Position numbers and translations under genes: made by a program. From positions 62,001 to 126,000 of the forward strand of contig NZ_FNAP01000002.1 in assembly GCF_900101965.1 (NCBI RefSeq): DNA of 64,000 nt, written 5' to 3'. This document shows, piece by piece, positions 38,368 to 46,766 of the stretch (position 1 is the stretch's first letter; every line of letters begins with the position of its first letter). The DNA comes from Rhodospira trueperi. GTDB lineage: Bacteria > Pseudomonadota > Alphaproteobacteria > Rhodospirillales > Rhodospirillaceae. Under the pieces are notes generated by a model that saw only the letters and a list, made by a program, of their open reading frames with translations, searched no databases and had not been told where the DNA came from.

Positions 38368-39680
38368 GACCGGCCGACGAAAAGGGAGACCTTTTCGAAG
38401 GCCGGCCGGCGCAACCGCGCCGGCGCGGCGAAGCCGCGGAGCCGCGCGCCCCGGAGGGGGGCTGCGGCGAGAAAACCAAAGACTCGACGCTGCCGGGTCG
38501 TTGCAGAGACGCCGAGCCGGAAGACTCAATCCTGTCGTCGGCCAGTCCGAACACGATCCTGTTCGTTGCCAATGCGCTGGACAACTTCGTGCATCACCGC
38601 CGCAACGTGGTCGAGGCCGCCGCCGGGGCGGGCTTTCGTCCTGTCGTGTTCGCGGTGGGGAGCGATCGCGAGACCGACACCACGGGGTTCGAGTACAGGC
38701 CCATCCGCCTGGAGCGGCACCGCTTTGCGCTGGGCCGCGATGCCGGACTGTTCCTGACGGTTTTGCGGTTTCTTCTGACGGAGAAGCCCGCCGCCGTTCA
38801 CTTCATCAACATCAAGCCGTATCTCTACGGTGGGCTCGCGGTGCGGGTGGCGCGTCTGTTCGGCTGGCGCGGCCGGACGGTCGTGACGGTTCCCGGCCTG
38901 GGCCGGCTGTACGACAGGGCGGCCGACGGATCCCGGGCCGCCGCGTTTCGGCGCGCCGTCGTCGAGGTCTTTTTGCGGATCGGCATGAAAACGGCTCGCG
39001 TGTCGTTTGAAACCGCCCATGACCGGGACGTCTGGCTGTCCCGCCGCCTGATTACAGGGGACCAAGCCTTCGTGACCAAGGGCGCCGGCGTCGATCTGGG
39101 TCGGTTTCACGGCGGCTTGCGCGCCGACCCGGCCGACCGCCTGTCGGTGCTGTTCGCGGGGCGTCTGCTGCGCAGCAAGGGGCTGGATGTGGTCCTGCGG
39201 GCCGGCGCGCTGCTGGCCGGACGCTCGGACATCGAGCTGCTGGTGGCGGGCTTCGTGGAACGGGACGATCCTGACGGGGTTTCGGTCGAGGAGATCGAGG
39301 CGGCCGAAACCGTGACGTTTCTTGGGCCGGTGCGCGACATGCCGGACCTTCTGGCGCGCTGTGGCGTTGTGGTGCTGCCGTCCCGCTACAACGAGGGCGT
39401 TCCGCGCATTCTGATCGAGGCGGCGGCCTGTGGCTGCGTGCCGGTGGCGACCCGGTTCGCCGGCAGTGAGGCGTTGATCGCGGAAGGGGAAACGGGGTTC
39501 TTTTTGGGCGAAGGCTCCGTCGAGGCCCAGGCCGCGCGGCTGGCCGACGTGAGTCTGGAGTTGCGCCGCGATGACGCGCGGCGGCTGGCAATGGGCCGCC
39601 GCGCCGCCGCGTTCGTCCGCGACAACGGCTTCGGCGCGCGGGATGTGGCCGCCGTGTTTCTCGCCGAATACACCGCCTGA
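38364..39680 (+). CDS. Glycosyltransferase family 4 with a repeat-encoded N-terminal extension
   Basis: 438 residues. The GT-B fold starts at about residue 62 (NTILFVANALDNFVHHRR). It shows VHFINIKPYLYGG, VPGLGRLYD, the C-terminal domain LSVLFAGRLLRSKGLDVVL and the nucleotide-sugar site RYNEGVPRILIEAAACG. Such enzymes transfer sugars to lipid carriers or surface polysaccharide. The only usable start in frame is ATG 38364, overlapping the plsY stop. The first roughly 60 residues are Arg/Glu/Gly-rich and are encoded by a dispersed repeat (38401-38547) found again, inverted, at 43403. There is no ATG, GTG or TTG between the repeat and the catalytic fold. Confidence 0.85.
   Translation: MRPADEKGDLFEGRPAQPRRRGEAAEPRAPEGGCGEKTKDSTLPGRCRDAEPEDSILSSASPNTILFVANALDNFVHHRRNVVEAAAGAGFRPVVFAVGSDRETDTTGFEYRPIRLERHRFALGRDAGLFLTVLRFLLTEKPAAVHFINIKPYLYGGLAVRVARLFGWRGRTVVTVPGLGRLYDRAADGSRAAAFRRAVVEVFLRIGMKTARVSFETAHDRDVWLSRRLITGDQAFVTKGAGVDLGRFHGGLRADPADRLSVLFAGRLLRSKGLDVVLRAGALLAGRSDIELLVAGFVERDDPDGVSVEEIEAAETVTFLGPVRDMPDLLARCGVVVLPSRYNEGVPRILIEAAACGCVPVATRFAGSEALIAEGETGFFLGEGSVEAQAARLADVSLELRRDDARRLAMGRRAAAFVRDNGFGARDVAAVFLAEYTA
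38401..38547 (+). repeat. Dispersed repeat inside a coding region, copy A
   Basis: It shares with the inverted copy at 43403-43537, in the same order, a GGCGGCGGAGCC-like block, GCGCCCCGGAGGGG, CTGCGGCGAGA, CAAAGACTC and GTCGTCGGCC. Here it is translated as residues about 13-61 of the glycosyltransferase. Confidence 0.75.
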
Positions 39681-39847
39681 CCAGGGGCTTCGCGGGGTCC
39701 AGGGCAAGGGGCGGCCGGGGGCGGCTCGGCCCTCCTCACCAAGGCACGCCAGCAGCATCGGGTCGCGCGGCGTTGCGTTTCGACAATTACAGACCGACCA
39801 ACATGACCGACAAAGGAGGGGTTGCCCCACACCGGAGACCATCGCTC

Positions 39848-40264
39848 ATGTCCGAGGCCCTGCGCACGGCGCTGGAGGAGGCGCTCGATTCGGAGTACCG
39901 CGCCGAGGCAACCTTCGAGGCGGCCATCGCCGCCTTCGGGCCGGTCGAGCCGTTCGTCGGCGTGGTGGAGGCGGCGCGGCGCAATACCGATGATCTGTTG
40001 CGCCTGTTCGAGCGGCATGGCCTTGAGCCACCGGCGAACCGTTGGCGCGGCCGGATCCCTAAACCCGCCGATGTGGCCGAGGCCTGCCAGACCGCGCGAA
40101 ACGCCGTTCAGGATGCGGCGGAGTGCTATGATCGTCTGATCGACCGCATCGAGGCGGAGGACGCCCGTGCCGTCATCCAGCGTCTGCGCGACGTCGCCCG
40201 CGCCATGGATCTGCCGATGCTGAAAGACTGCTGTGATCGCAGTCACCATCTCGACTCTCTCTAA
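39848..40264 (+). CDS. Ferritin-like four-helix protein (DUF2202-like), probably without a full metal site
   Basis: 138 residues, all helical. ALDSEYRAEATFEAAIAAFG, then PVEPFVGVVEAARRNTDDLL and LFERHGLEPPANRW, follow the pattern of DUF2202 ferritin-like proteins. In those the third segment usually has an E-x-x-H (for example EARHI); here it reads EAARRN, so one iron ligand appears lost. Starts at 39803 or earlier are possible; 39848 is chosen for GGAGA about 10 bases upstream and because homology begins there. Role unknown, perhaps small-molecule or metal handling. Confidence 0.6.
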   Translation: MSEALRTALEEALDSEYRAEATFEAAIAAFGPVEPFVGVVEAARRNTDDLLRLFERHGLEPPANRWRGRIPKPADVAEACQTARNAVQDAAECYDRLIDRIEAEDARAVIQRLRDVARAMDLPMLKDCCDRSHHLDSL

Positions 40265-40280
40265 TGATTTGATATTCAAG

Positions 40281-40321
40281 CAAATCGACATCGCGATCCG
40301 GTCCGGATCGCTCGGGATTTG
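40281..40321 (+). repeat. CAAATC/GATTTG hairpin element, full single copy
   Basis: CAAATCGACATCGCGATCCG, then GTCCGGATCGCTCGGGATTTG: the same 41-base core as the 17736 array. It lies 16 bases after the stop of the ferritin-like gene. Confidence 0.9.
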
Positions 40322-40362
40322 TTCTAGATCCCGCGCCCCAATCGCGTCATACCAGAGCTCCG

Positions 40363-41565
40363 ATGCCGGATCACACGGTTTGGGGGCAGTGCGACATGAT
40401 GGAGACCGTGGCGCCGGGCGCGGCCGCCGCCCGCCCCGAGGGTAGCCGCCCGGGCGCGGTGCTGCGCCGGGCGGAGGCGCGCCCGATCATCGAGATCGAC
40501 GACGTGGTCAAGACCTTCGGCGCCTTTGTCGCCGTCGATCACGTCTCGCTGACCATCCGTGAGGGCGAGTTGTTCGCCCTGCTGGGCGGGTCGGGGTGCG
40601 GCAAGACGACCCTGCTGCGCATGCTGGCGGGGTTCGAGCGGCCCACCGCCGGACGCATTCTGATCGGTGGTCAGGACATGACCGACACGGCGCCCTATGA
40701 CCGCCCGGTCAACATGATGTTCCAGTCCTATGCGCTGTTCCCGCACATGACCGTCGAGGCCAACGTGGCCTTCGGTCTGCGGCAGGATCGCATGCCCAGG
40801 GCGGCCATCCGCGAGCGGGTGCGTGAGATGCTGGACCTCGTGGAACTCACCCCCTTCGCCAAGCGCAAGCCGCATCACCTGTCGGGCGGCCAGCGCCAAC
40901 GGGTGGCTTTGGCGCGCTCGCTGGCCAAGCATCCCAAGGTGCTGCTGCTCGACGAGCCGTTGGCGGCGCTGGACAAGAAGCTGCGCGAGCGGACCCAACT
41001 GGAACTCGTCGGCATTCAGGAGCGCGTCGGGACCACCTTCGTCGTCGTCACCCACGACCAAGAGGAGGCCATGACCATGGCCGACCGGGTGGCGATCATG
41101 GACTCCGGCCGCATCATCCAGGTGGACACGCCGCACGCCCTGTACGAGTACCCCAACACCCGCTTCGTCGCCGAGTTCTTCGGCACCGTGAACCTGTTCG
41201 AGGGACAGCTTGTCGAGGACGAGCCGGACCACCTGCTGATCCGCTGTGACGCGCTGGCCAACCCGGTCTATGTCGGCCACGGCATCAGCGCGCGCGAGCA
41301 CGCCACGGTCTGGATCGCGCTGCGGCCGGAGAAGCTGGCCGTGTCCACGACCCGGCCCGACGCGCCCCACAACTGGGATCGTGGCATCGTCGAGGACATC
41401 GTCTACCTGGGCGGCATCTCCACCTATCACGTCCGCCTGGACGGCGGCGCCCTGGCGCGGGTGACGACCCAGAACCTGGAACGCATGAGCGCGCCGGAGA
41501 TCACCTGGGACGATGTGGTTTATGTGTCCTGGCGGCCTGACAACGTCGTGGTGGTGACGTCATGA
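40363..41565 (+). CDS. Polyamine-type ABC transporter ATP-binding protein
   Basis: 400 residues. Walker A is GGSGCGKTT, the signature [15 protein letters not shown], Walker [12 protein letters not shown], and the switch histidine is in [11 protein letters not shown]-terminal TOBE domain (about 315-395) marks the PotA/PotG group of spermidine/putrescine importers. The start may instead be 40396 (ATGATG). Its stop overlaps the next permease gene (ATGA). It powers uptake through the two permeases that follow. Confidence 0.93.
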   Translation: MPDHTVWGQCDMMETVAPGAAAARPEGSRPGAVLRRAEARPIIEIDDVVKTFGAFVAVDHVSLTIREGELFALLGGSGCGKTTLLRMLAGFERPTAGRILIGGQDMTDTAPYDRPVNMMFQSYALFPHMTVEANVAFGLRQDRMPRAAIRERVREMLDLVELTPFAKRKPHHLSGGQRQRVALARSLAKHPKVLLLDEPLAALDKKLRERTQLELVGIQERVGTTFVVVTHDQEEAMTMADRVAIMDSGRIIQVDTPHALYEYPNTRFVAEFFGTVNLFEGQLVEDEPDHLLIRCDALANPVYVGHGISAREHATVWIALRPEKLAVSTTRPDAPHNWDRGIVEDIVYLGGISTYHVRLDGGALARVTTQNLERMSAPEITWDDVVYVSWRPDNVVVVTS

Positions 41566-42554
41566 CGACCGGGTCGGATACGCGGGCACGGGCGGAGCGC
41601 CTCTGGGCGCGGGCCGGCGGTGGGGACGGCGGCCCGCGACTGACCCGCCTGCAACGGCTGGCGGCCCGGTTCGGACGCGGCGCGGTGATCGGCGTGCCCT
41701 ACCTCTGGCTGCTGCTGTTCTTCCTGCTGCCGTTCCTGATCGTGCTTAAGATCAGCTTCGCCGAGTTCCGCATCGGCGTGCCGCCCTATACCCCGCTGCT
41801 GGAGTGGCTGGAGGGCGGCTATCTCCAAATCAGGCTGGCGCTGGGCAACTATCTGTTTCTGGGACAAGACCCGCTGTACATCTCGGCCTATCTCAGTTCG
41901 CTGAAGGTGGCGGCGGTCTCGACCCTGATCGCGCTCTTCATCGGCTATCCGATGGCCTACGCCATCGCCCGGGCCTCGCCGTCGTGGCGGGCGGTGTTCC
42001 TGCTGCTGGTGATCCTGCCGTTCTGGACCTCGTTCCTGATCCGGGTCTATGCCTGGATCGGCATCCTCAAGAACAACGGCCTCATCAACAACGCGCTGAT
42101 GGCGCTCGGCCTGATCGACGATCCGTTGCCGCTGCTCAACACCGAAATCTCGCTGTATGTCGGCATCGTCTATTCATATCTGCCGTTCATGGTCCTGCCG
42201 CTATACGCCACGCTGGAGAAAATGGACGTCTCGCTGATCGAGGCGGCGGCGGACCTGGGCTGCCGGCCCTTGCGGGTGTTCCTGACCGTAACGCTGCCGC
42301 TGTCGATGCCGGGGATCGTCGCCGGGTCCATGCTGGTGTTCATCCCGGCGGTGGGCGAGTTCGTCATTCCCGACCTGCTGGGCGGCGCCGATACCCTGAT
42401 GATCGGCAAGGTGCTGTGGAGCGAGTTCTTCACCAACCGGGACTGGCCGGTGGCCTCGGCGGTGGCCATCGCCATGCTGGTGCTGCTGGTGATCCCCATC
42501 GTGATCTTCCAGCATTATCAGCAGCGCCAGGCCGAACGGGCGGAGGAGACGTGA
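41562..42554 (+). CDS. Polyamine-type ABC transporter permease (PotB/PotH-like)
   Basis: 330 residues with a long cytoplasmic N-terminus, six predicted membrane segments (first at about 45-65, YLWLLLFFLLPFLIVLKIS) and the EAAxxLG-type coupling loop seen as EAAADLGCRPLRVF. The LPFWTSFLIRVYAW segment is characteristic of spermidine/putrescine permeases. Overlaps the ATPase gene by 4 bases. Confidence 0.93.
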   Translation: MTTGSDTRARAERLWARAGGGDGGPRLTRLQRLAARFGRGAVIGVPYLWLLLFFLLPFLIVLKISFAEFRIGVPPYTPLLEWLEGGYLQIRLALGNYLFLGQDPLYISAYLSSLKVAAVSTLIALFIGYPMAYAIARASPSWRAVFLLLVILPFWTSFLIRVYAWIGILKNNGLINNALMALGLIDDPLPLLNTEISLYVGIVYSYLPFMVLPLYATLEKMDVSLIEAAADLGCRPLRVFLTVTLPLSMPGIVAGSMLVFIPAVGEFVIPDLLGGADTLMIGKVLWSEFFTNRDWPVASAVAIAMLVLLVIPIVIFQHYQQRQAERAEET

Positions 42555-42555
42555 G

Positions 42556-43362
42556 ATGCGCGCCCGTCCGCTCTTCCTGCCGTCCGCGCTGGCCCTGGGG
42601 CTGACGTTCCTGTACGCGCCGATCCTGCTGTTGGTCCTGTTCTCGTTCAACGAGAGCCGGCTGGTGACGGTGTGGGGCGGCTTTTCCCTGAAATGGTACG
42701 GCGCGCTGTTCCGGAACGAGCAGATGCTGGAGGCCGCCCTCGTCTCCCTGCGCATCGCCACGACCTCCGCCACCCTGGCCACGGTGCTGGGTACGCTGGC
42801 CGCCCTGATCCTGGTGCGTTTCGGGCGGTTCCGGGGGCGGCTGCTGTTCACCGGGATGATCACCGCGCCCCTGGTCATGCCGGAGGTCATCACCGGCCTG
42901 TCGCTGCTGCTGCTGTTCGTCTCTCTGGAAACCACGCTGGGATGGCCGTCCGGACGCGGCGTGGACACCATCATCATCGCGCACACCACCTTCTGCACCG
43001 CCTATGTGGCGGTGGTGGTGCAGTCGCGCCTGGGCGGGCTGGACCGCAGCGTCGAGGAAGCGGCCATGGACCTGGGCGCGCGACCGCTGAAGGCGTTCCT
43101 GGTCATCACCCTGCCCATGCTGGCCCCGGCGCTGGTCTCGGGCTGGCTGCTGTCGTTCACCCTGTCGCTGGACGATCTGGTGATCGCCAGCTTCGTCGCC
43201 GGGCCGGCCTCGACCACCCTGCCGATGGTGGTGTTCTCGTCGGTGCGCCTGGGGGTCACGCCAGAGATCAACGCCCTGGCCACCCTGCTGGTTCTGGTGG
43301 CGACGGTGACGATCCTGGTCGCCGCCGCCGTGCTATGGCGTCAGGAGCGGGGCCAGCGTTAG
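42556..43362 (+). CDS. Polyamine-type ABC transporter permease (PotC/PotI-like)
   Basis: 268 residues, six membrane segments. The N-terminus LYAPILLLVLFSFNESR and the coupling loop EAAMDLGARPLKAF are typical of PotC/PotI; LDDLVIASFVAGP is also conserved. It starts one base after the stop of the partner permease. No binding-protein gene completes this operon. Confidence 0.93.
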   Translation: MRARPLFLPSALALGLTFLYAPILLLVLFSFNESRLVTVWGGFSLKWYGALFRNEQMLEAALVSLRIATTSATLATVLGTLAALILVRFGRFRGRLLFTGMITAPLVMPEVITGLSLLLLFVSLETTLGWPSGRGVDTIIIAHTTFCTAYVAVVVQSRLGGLDRSVEEAAMDLGARPLKAFLVITLPMLAPALVSGWLLSFTLSLDDLVIASFVAGPASTTLPMVVFSSVRLGVTPEINALATLLVLVATVTILVAAAVLWRQERGQR

Positions 43363-43402
43363 TCGCGCCCATGCCCGCGTCCGCCGGCTCCGGCACGCCG
43401 GG

Positions 43403-43537
43403 GACTCATACCGGCCGACGATAGACTTGACTCGTCCGGCCTTCACGACGCCCAGCCGGCGATGTTGAGTCTTTGTCTCGCCGCAGCGCCCCTTCGGGGC
43501 GCGTGGCTCCGCCGCCCCGGCCGCCCAAAGGGCGGCC
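43403..43537 (-). repeat. Dispersed repeat, copy B (inverted relative to copy A)
   Basis: The reverse complement carries GCGCCCCGAAGGGG, CTGCGGCGAGA, CAAAGACTC and ATCGTCGGCC in the order of copy A at 38401. Here it lies downstream of the polyamine permease genes and is not part of a recognised gene, although the same minus-strand frame still reads AEPRAPKGRCGE. Confidence 0.75.
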
Positions 43538-43586
43538 ATCCTTAAATCGGTGTCGCGAAGCGATGCCAGAGGCGCGCCGGCCGGTA

Positions 43587-43877
43587 TCACGGGCGTATGC
43601 CGCACATCGGTTCTCCCGCCTCCCGCGCGGCCTGTAGGGTCGCGATCCACGCGGCCACGTCCCGTTCATGCCGCGTGCCGGCCGCCGTGTCCCTGACCGC
43701 CTCGGTCTGGTCCATGGCGACGAGCGCGCCGATCACGTAAAAACCGGTCGCCGCAAACGCGCTTCCAAAAATGAAATGAATATAGAGCAGGATATAAGGG
43801 CCAAAATTTACGGCGCCCGAATACATAAATATCAATAGCATTACAAGAGATGTGATGAAGAATATCTTCGCTCTCAT
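43587..43877 (-). CDS. Small two-helix membrane protein, AT-rich gene
   Basis: 96 residues from ATG 43877, chosen because AAGGGA lies about 10 bases before it. Two hydrophobic segments (about 5-24 and 28-55, IFFITSLVMLLIFMYSGAV and on) are followed by a soluble tail with Glu, Arg and Ala. The membrane half is coded with A/T-rich codons (about 35% GC in 43801-43860), unlike the GC-rich tail and neighbours. This suggests a foreign or recombined origin. No family recognised. Confidence 0.5.
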   Translation of the reverse strand: MRAKIFFITSLVMLLIFMYSGAVNFGPYILLYIHFIFGSAFAATGFYVIGALVAMDQTEAVRDTAAGTRHERDVAAWIATLQAAREAGEPMCGIRP

Positions 43878-44581
43878 AATTTTTTCCCTTATAGGATCCA
43901 CCAAGTCAGTTTCGGTTGGACCAAGGGCGACTCAGGCGATGACGAGCCGATGCGTCAAGGGGGGCGAGGCGGGGGACGCAACGGTTTCTGATGTCATTGC
44001 TGGTGCGCGTGCAATTCACACCATTATGGGGAGTTGCATCGGGCGCGTCCAGACACGGCGGGTCACCACTGAGGCTTCCGATTCGGCCCACAAAAAGCAT
44101 GAGCGCACATCTTTAGATATGAAAACTATCATGAAGCCCGGATAAGTGTGTTGCACGAAAGCAACGCGGGGCCGGACGCAGTCGCACCCCATGGACGAGG
44201 AACATGCAATGAAAGTACTATAAGGTGTGACGGCCGATCCTCAACAGCGGCACGGAACACATTTACATCGAATTTTTTTTCCGATTTGTGACGGTGTGGT
44301 TGGCACTCTCCCCTGCGCCTCCCTATGTTGCAATGCACAAAGAAATGGGGTGGCCATTGGCGACGGGCTGTGGCAAGCCTCTGTGTGTTGACGCGAGGGG
44401 AAGCGGCGTCAACGTCTGTCCCGAAGAACGACGGGCTATATGTTCTTCTGCTAGACGCGGAAGAACACAATATTTTGTGTTTGTCCGCATGGGGCCGAAC
44501 CCAACCCCGCCGACCCGTTCAGAGGCGTTATGCCTCCCTAAGGGCAGGTTCCCCCGTTGGCATTGAAGCGCGAGGTTTGAG
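43878..44581. other. AT-richer intergenic region, no convincing gene
   Basis: About 700 bases with lower GC than the surroundings. Short plus-strand frames exist but lack ribosome sites, family resemblance and consistent codon use. Two perfect inverted repeats stand out: TTGACGC/GCGTCAA (44388-44412, 11-base loop) and AACACAA-TATT-TTGTGTT (44464-44481). Both lie within 200 bases of the cell-wall hydrolase start and could be operators or leader structures. A small RNA here cannot be excluded. Confidence 0.5.
44464..44481. promoter_or_regulatory. Perfect palindrome upstream of the cell-wall hydrolase gene
   Basis: AACACAATATTTTGTGTT, a 7+4+7 inverted repeat about 100 bases before the start at 44582; operator-like in size and symmetry. 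Confidence 0.4.
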
Positions 44582-45232
44582 TTGACCGTTCGTTCGAGAC
44601 CCATCCGCACCCTGTTCGCTGGTGTCCTGGTGCTGGCGGCCCTGGTCGTGACCGGAGGGGCCGTGTCGGCGCGGGCCGAGGTTCCGCATGCCGCGCTGCC
44701 CTCCGATCTGCATGTGGACTGGACGCGCATGGTGGTCTCCCGTCAAGAGCTGATCTGTTTGGCCCTGAACGACTACTGGGAAGCGCGCGGTCAGGACACC
44801 CGGGGTCGCGTGGCCGTGGCCCAGGTGGTGCTCAACCGTGCCCGGGACCCCCGGTTCCCGGACAGCATTTGCGGCGTGGTGACGGAAAACCGTTCGCAGC
44901 GGGCGGGTCTGTGTCAGTTTTCCTGGTGGTGCGACGGTCGTAGCGACGATCCGGACGAGACTGCTGCGTGGCGCCAGTCCGTTCTGCTGGCGAAGTCGCT
45001 GCTGACCCGCAACAACGCCATCAGCGATCTGACCGGCGGTGCCTTGTGGTACCACAACCGCGACGTCAATCCCGCCTGGTCGGGACGCCTGGAGTTCGCG
45101 GTTCGCGTCGGCGACCACTATTTCTATCGCGAGACCGGTCCCCGGGTGCTTCAGGCCGGAGCGCCGCCCCAGACCTTCGCGGACTGGACCGAGGAACAGG
45201 CCCTTGATCAGGTGGCCAACAGCGGCGAATGA
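44582..45232 (+). CDS. Cell-wall hydrolase, SleB/CwlJ family
   Basis: 216 residues with a TTG start. The signal peptide ends near VSARAE (about residue 33). The Hydrolase_2 domain has ELICLALNDYWEARGQ (catalytic Glu), VAVAQVVLNRARDPRFP and CQFSWWCDGRSD, and ends with ALWYHNRDVNPAW. The domain is known from spore-cortex lytic enzymes, but in proteobacteria it serves general peptidoglycan turnover. It acts in the periplasm. Confidence 0.9.
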   Translation: MTVRSRPIRTLFAGVLVLAALVVTGGAVSARAEVPHAALPSDLHVDWTRMVVSRQELICLALNDYWEARGQDTRGRVAVAQVVLNRARDPRFPDSICGVVTENRSQRAGLCQFSWWCDGRSDDPDETAAWRQSVLLAKSLLTRNNAISDLTGGALWYHNRDVNPAWSGRLEFAVRVGDHYFYRETGPRVLQAGAPPQTFADWTEEQALDQVANSGE

Positions 45233-45362
45233 CGGCGGTACGGTCCTGCCCGGCGCCGGGCGGGGGCAACGACACGGGGTGGGCCGGGTGACGGCGCGCC
45301 CCGTTTTCGTGTTATAGGTCCACGCCTCATCCTCATCCCAGCAACAAGGACTTCGAACGGAC

Positions 45363-46403
45363 ATGGCTTATCGAGAGGGCGGATACCGGGTCGCGGTGAT
45401 CGGCGCGACGGGCAACGTCGGACGGGAACTCCTGGGCATTCTGGCGGAGCGCGGCTTCCCCGCGCGCGAGGTCGTCGCCCTGGCCTCCGAACGCTCGGTC
45501 GGGCGCGAGGTGTCGTTCGGCGAGGATCAGGTGCTCAAGGTCCAGGCTCTGGAGACGTTCGACTTCACCGGCACCGACATCGCCCTGTCCTCGCCGGGCG
45601 CCAAGGTTTCGGCCGTTCAGTCGCCCCGCGCCGCCAAGGCCGGCTGTGTGGTCATCGACAACACCTCGCACTTCCGCATGGACCCGGACGTGCCCCTGGT
45701 GGTGCCGGAGGTCAATCCGGAGGCCATCGCCGGCTTCCGCAAGAAGGGCATCATCGCCAATCCCAACTGCTCCACCATTCAGATGGTGGTGGCGCTGAAG
45801 CCGTTGCACGCCGCGTTCGGCCTCCGCCGCGTCGTGGTTTCGACCTATCAGTCCACCTCCGGCAGCGGCAAGGCGGCCATGGACGAACTGTTCAACCAGA
45901 CGCGCGGCATCTTCATGAACCAGCCGTGGCGCGACCATCAGGAAAAGTTCCCCAAGCAGATCGCCTTCAACGCGATTCCGCACATCGACGTCTTCATGGA
46001 CGACGGCGCCACCAAGGAAGAGTGGAAGATGAACGTCGAGACGCGGAAGATTCTGGACCCCAAGATCAAGGTCCATGCCAACTGCGCGCGCATCCCCTCG
46101 TTCATCGGTCACGCCGAGTACGTCAACATCGAGACCGACAAGCCCATCGACGCCGAGTCCGCCCGCGCCGTGCTGCGTGCGGCCAAAGGCGTGTCGGTGG
46201 TCGATTTTCGCCAGGACGAGGGCTACGTCACCCCGGCCGAGTGCGCCGGCGAGGACGCCGTGTTCGTGTCGCGCATCCGCGACGACGCCACCGTGGACAA
46301 CGGCCTGTCGTTCTGGTGCGTCTCCGACAACCTGCGCAAGGGGGCCGCGCTGAACACCGTGCAGATCGCCGAGACGCTGTGCCGGGACTATCTGGACGCC
46401 TGA
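45363..46403 (+). CDS. asd: Aspartate-semialdehyde dehydrogenase
   Basis: 346 residues. The NADP site is VIGATGNVGRELL; the catalytic cysteine is in NPNCSTIQMV, and STYQSTSGSGKAAMDEL and the HANCARIP region bind substrate. It reduces aspartyl phosphate, the product of LysC (encoded at 25411), to the semialdehyde used for lysine, threonine, methionine and cell-wall diaminopimelate. Confidence 0.97.
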   Translation: MAYREGGYRVAVIGATGNVGRELLGILAERGFPAREVVALASERSVGREVSFGEDQVLKVQALETFDFTGTDIALSSPGAKVSAVQSPRAAKAGCVVIDNTSHFRMDPDVPLVVPEVNPEAIAGFRKKGIIANPNCSTIQMVVALKPLHAAFGLRRVVVSTYQSTSGSGKAAMDELFNQTRGIFMNQPWRDHQEKFPKQIAFNAIPHIDVFMDDGATKEEWKMNVETRKILDPKIKVHANCARIPSFIGHAEYVNIETDKPIDAESARAVLRAAKGVSVVDFRQDEGYVTPAECAGEDAVFVSRIRDDATVDNGLSFWCVSDNLRKGAALNTVQIAETLCRDYLDA

Positions 46404-46436
46404 TCCTTGCTGGGTCCCAGGTGGGTCCGCCTCGCC

Positions 46437-46465
46437 TTGCGATGTGACCGCGTCACGGGTATACT
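46437..46465 (+). promoter_or_regulatory. Promoter with embedded operator for higBA
   Basis: TTGCGA (46437-46442), a 17-base spacer and TATACT (46460-46465). The spacer contains the perfect inverted repeat GTGAC-CGC-GTCAC (46444-46456), a good binding site for the HigA-type repressor. The expected transcription start falls at or next to the ATG at 46472, so the mRNA may be leaderless. Confidence 0.7.
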
Positions 46466-46471
46466 GCTCGC

Positions 46472-46753
46472 ATGATCAAGAGCTTCGCCGACAGGGAGAC
46501 GGAGGGGCTGTTTCACGGGCGATCCGCCCGCAAACTGCCCTCCCAGATCCAACGAGGCGCCCAACGCAAACTGCGCCAACTCAATGCGGCAAAGGCTCTG
46601 CAGGACCTCGGCGTGCCACCCGGCAACCGCCTGGAGGCACTCAAGGGCGACCGTGCCGGACAGCATAGCATCCGAATCAACGATCAATGGCGCATCTGCT
46701 TCGTCTGGTCGGGTGGCGACGCGGAACGGGTTGAGATCGTGGATTATCACTGA
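46472..46753 (+). CDS. higB: HigB-type toxin (RelE superfamily)
   Basis: 93 residues beginning MIKSFADRETEGLFHG, then RLEALKGDRAGQHSIRINDQ and WRICFVW, ending VEIVDYH: the HigB/RelE-like mRNA interferase pattern (PF05015), with the conserved basic and C-terminal His/Tyr residues. HigB cleaves mRNA on the ribosome. The toxin gene precedes the antitoxin, the usual hig order. The immediate promoter carries a palindromic operator. Confidence 0.93.
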   Translation: MIKSFADRETEGLFHGRSARKLPSQIQRGAQRKLRQLNAAKALQDLGVPPGNRLEALKGDRAGQHSIRINDQWRICFVWSGGDAERVEIVDYH

Positions 46754-46766
46754 TGGGAGACGGGAC

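Noticed and set aside
43852-44145. 97-codon plus-strand frame MMKNIF...
   Set aside because: It overlaps the start of the small minus-strand membrane protein, lacks a ribosome site and has no recognisable domain.
44301-44322. Possible sigma-54 promoter (TGGCAC...CTGC)
   Set aside because: The spacing between the two elements is one base too long, and the TTGC half is weak.
44288-44585. Two short plus-strand frames before the cell-wall hydrolase
   Set aside because: They overlap each other in different frames, have no ribosome site and contain the inverted repeats.
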